The position numbers and the translations under genes were made by a program. Of a DNA stretch of 42,777 nt, positions 42,726 to 42,777 are shown one piece after another (positions within the stretch are counted from its first letter, which is position 1; each line of letters starts with the position of its first letter). The stretch is from Secundilactobacillus collinoides DSM 20515 = JCM 1123 (GTDB lineage Bacteria; Bacillota; Bacilli; Lactobacillales; Lactobacillaceae): NCBI RefSeq assembly GCF_001435975.1, contig NZ_AYYR01000083.1:1-42777 (forward strand). The letters are read 5' to 3'. The notes under the pieces were generated by a model. That model saw nothing but the letters and a program-made list of their open reading frames with translations, had not been told where the DNA came from and made no database searches.

Positions 42726-42777
42726 GGCTCTTTGTCAACTGGTATTGGTGGAGAGTTTTGAAACGTATTTGACTTTA

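Noticed and set aside
1-42777. CRISPR arrays, tRNA/rRNA genes, prophage or insertion sequences
   Set aside because: I looked for repeated spacers, tRNA-like cloverleafs, transposase or integrase motifs and terminal repeats and found none.

Overview
The window looks like a chromosomal core segment of a low-to-medium GC Firmicute of the Lactobacillaceae. The evidence is strong GGAGG ribosome binding sites with frequent TTG/GTG starts, T-box leaders before aminoacyl-tRNA synthetases, and gene order shared with Bacillus and lactobacilli: ecsAB-trmB; ytpP-ytpR-sftA-murC; polA-mutM-coaE-nrdR-dnaB-dnaI-thrS; infC-rpmI-rplT; yqeG-yqeH-yhbY-nadD-yqeK-rsfS-yqeM; tmcAL-yceD-rpmF; pheS-pheT. The species cannot be fixed from the sequence alone. 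There is no rRNA, tRNA, CRISPR array, prophage or intact insertion sequence.

Layout. 1-2180: EcsAB exporter. 2217-3762: TrmB, a small PepSY-type membrane protein on the minus strand, and a thioredoxin-like protein. 3993-9444: YtpR, a SftA-type DNA translocase and MurC. 9662-11764: an AI-2E family transporter and a Bax-inhibitor-1 protein. 12124-19156: replication and repair block (PolA, a fused MutM-CoaE, NrdR, DnaB, DnaI). 19159-21457: T-box and ThrS. 21472-22929: ribosomal-protein leader, IF-3, L35 and L20. 23455-28957: the yqeG-to-tmcAL ribosome-assembly, NAD and tRNA-modification operon. 29026-29886: YceD and L32 from a consensus promoter. 29950-32540: accessory stretch with a small ORF that has its own terminator, a secreted matrixin-like protease and a zinc alcohol dehydrogenase. 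32801-35202: a CovRS/ArlRS-like two-component system. 35399-38885: YidC lipoprotein and acylphosphatase (minus), a SpoU methyltransferase, an HD-domain protein and an HxlR regulator. 38860-42651: T-box, PheS and PheT.

Most genes are housekeeping and run on the + strand in translation, cell-wall, replication and repair operons. Minus-strand genes are confined to 2928-3254, 30362-32453 and 35399-36694.

The most unusual observation is that mutM (formamidopyrimidine-DNA glycosylase) and coaE (dephospho-CoA kinase), normally separate neighbours, form one 478-codon reading frame. The join lies on an A8 tract carrying an in-frame A-AAA-AAG heptamer. A -1 slip there would end translation two codons later and release a MutM of normal size, the same arrangement as the classical dnaX frameshift site. 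Fixed gene fusion, programmed slippage and a homopolymer sequencing error all remain possible. Secondary points of interest are a perfect 17-bp tandem duplication of the Shine-Dalgarno region before the BI-1 gene, an apparent AUA start codon for infC, several operator-like palindromes in promoters, and a small ORF or RNA bracketed by terminators.
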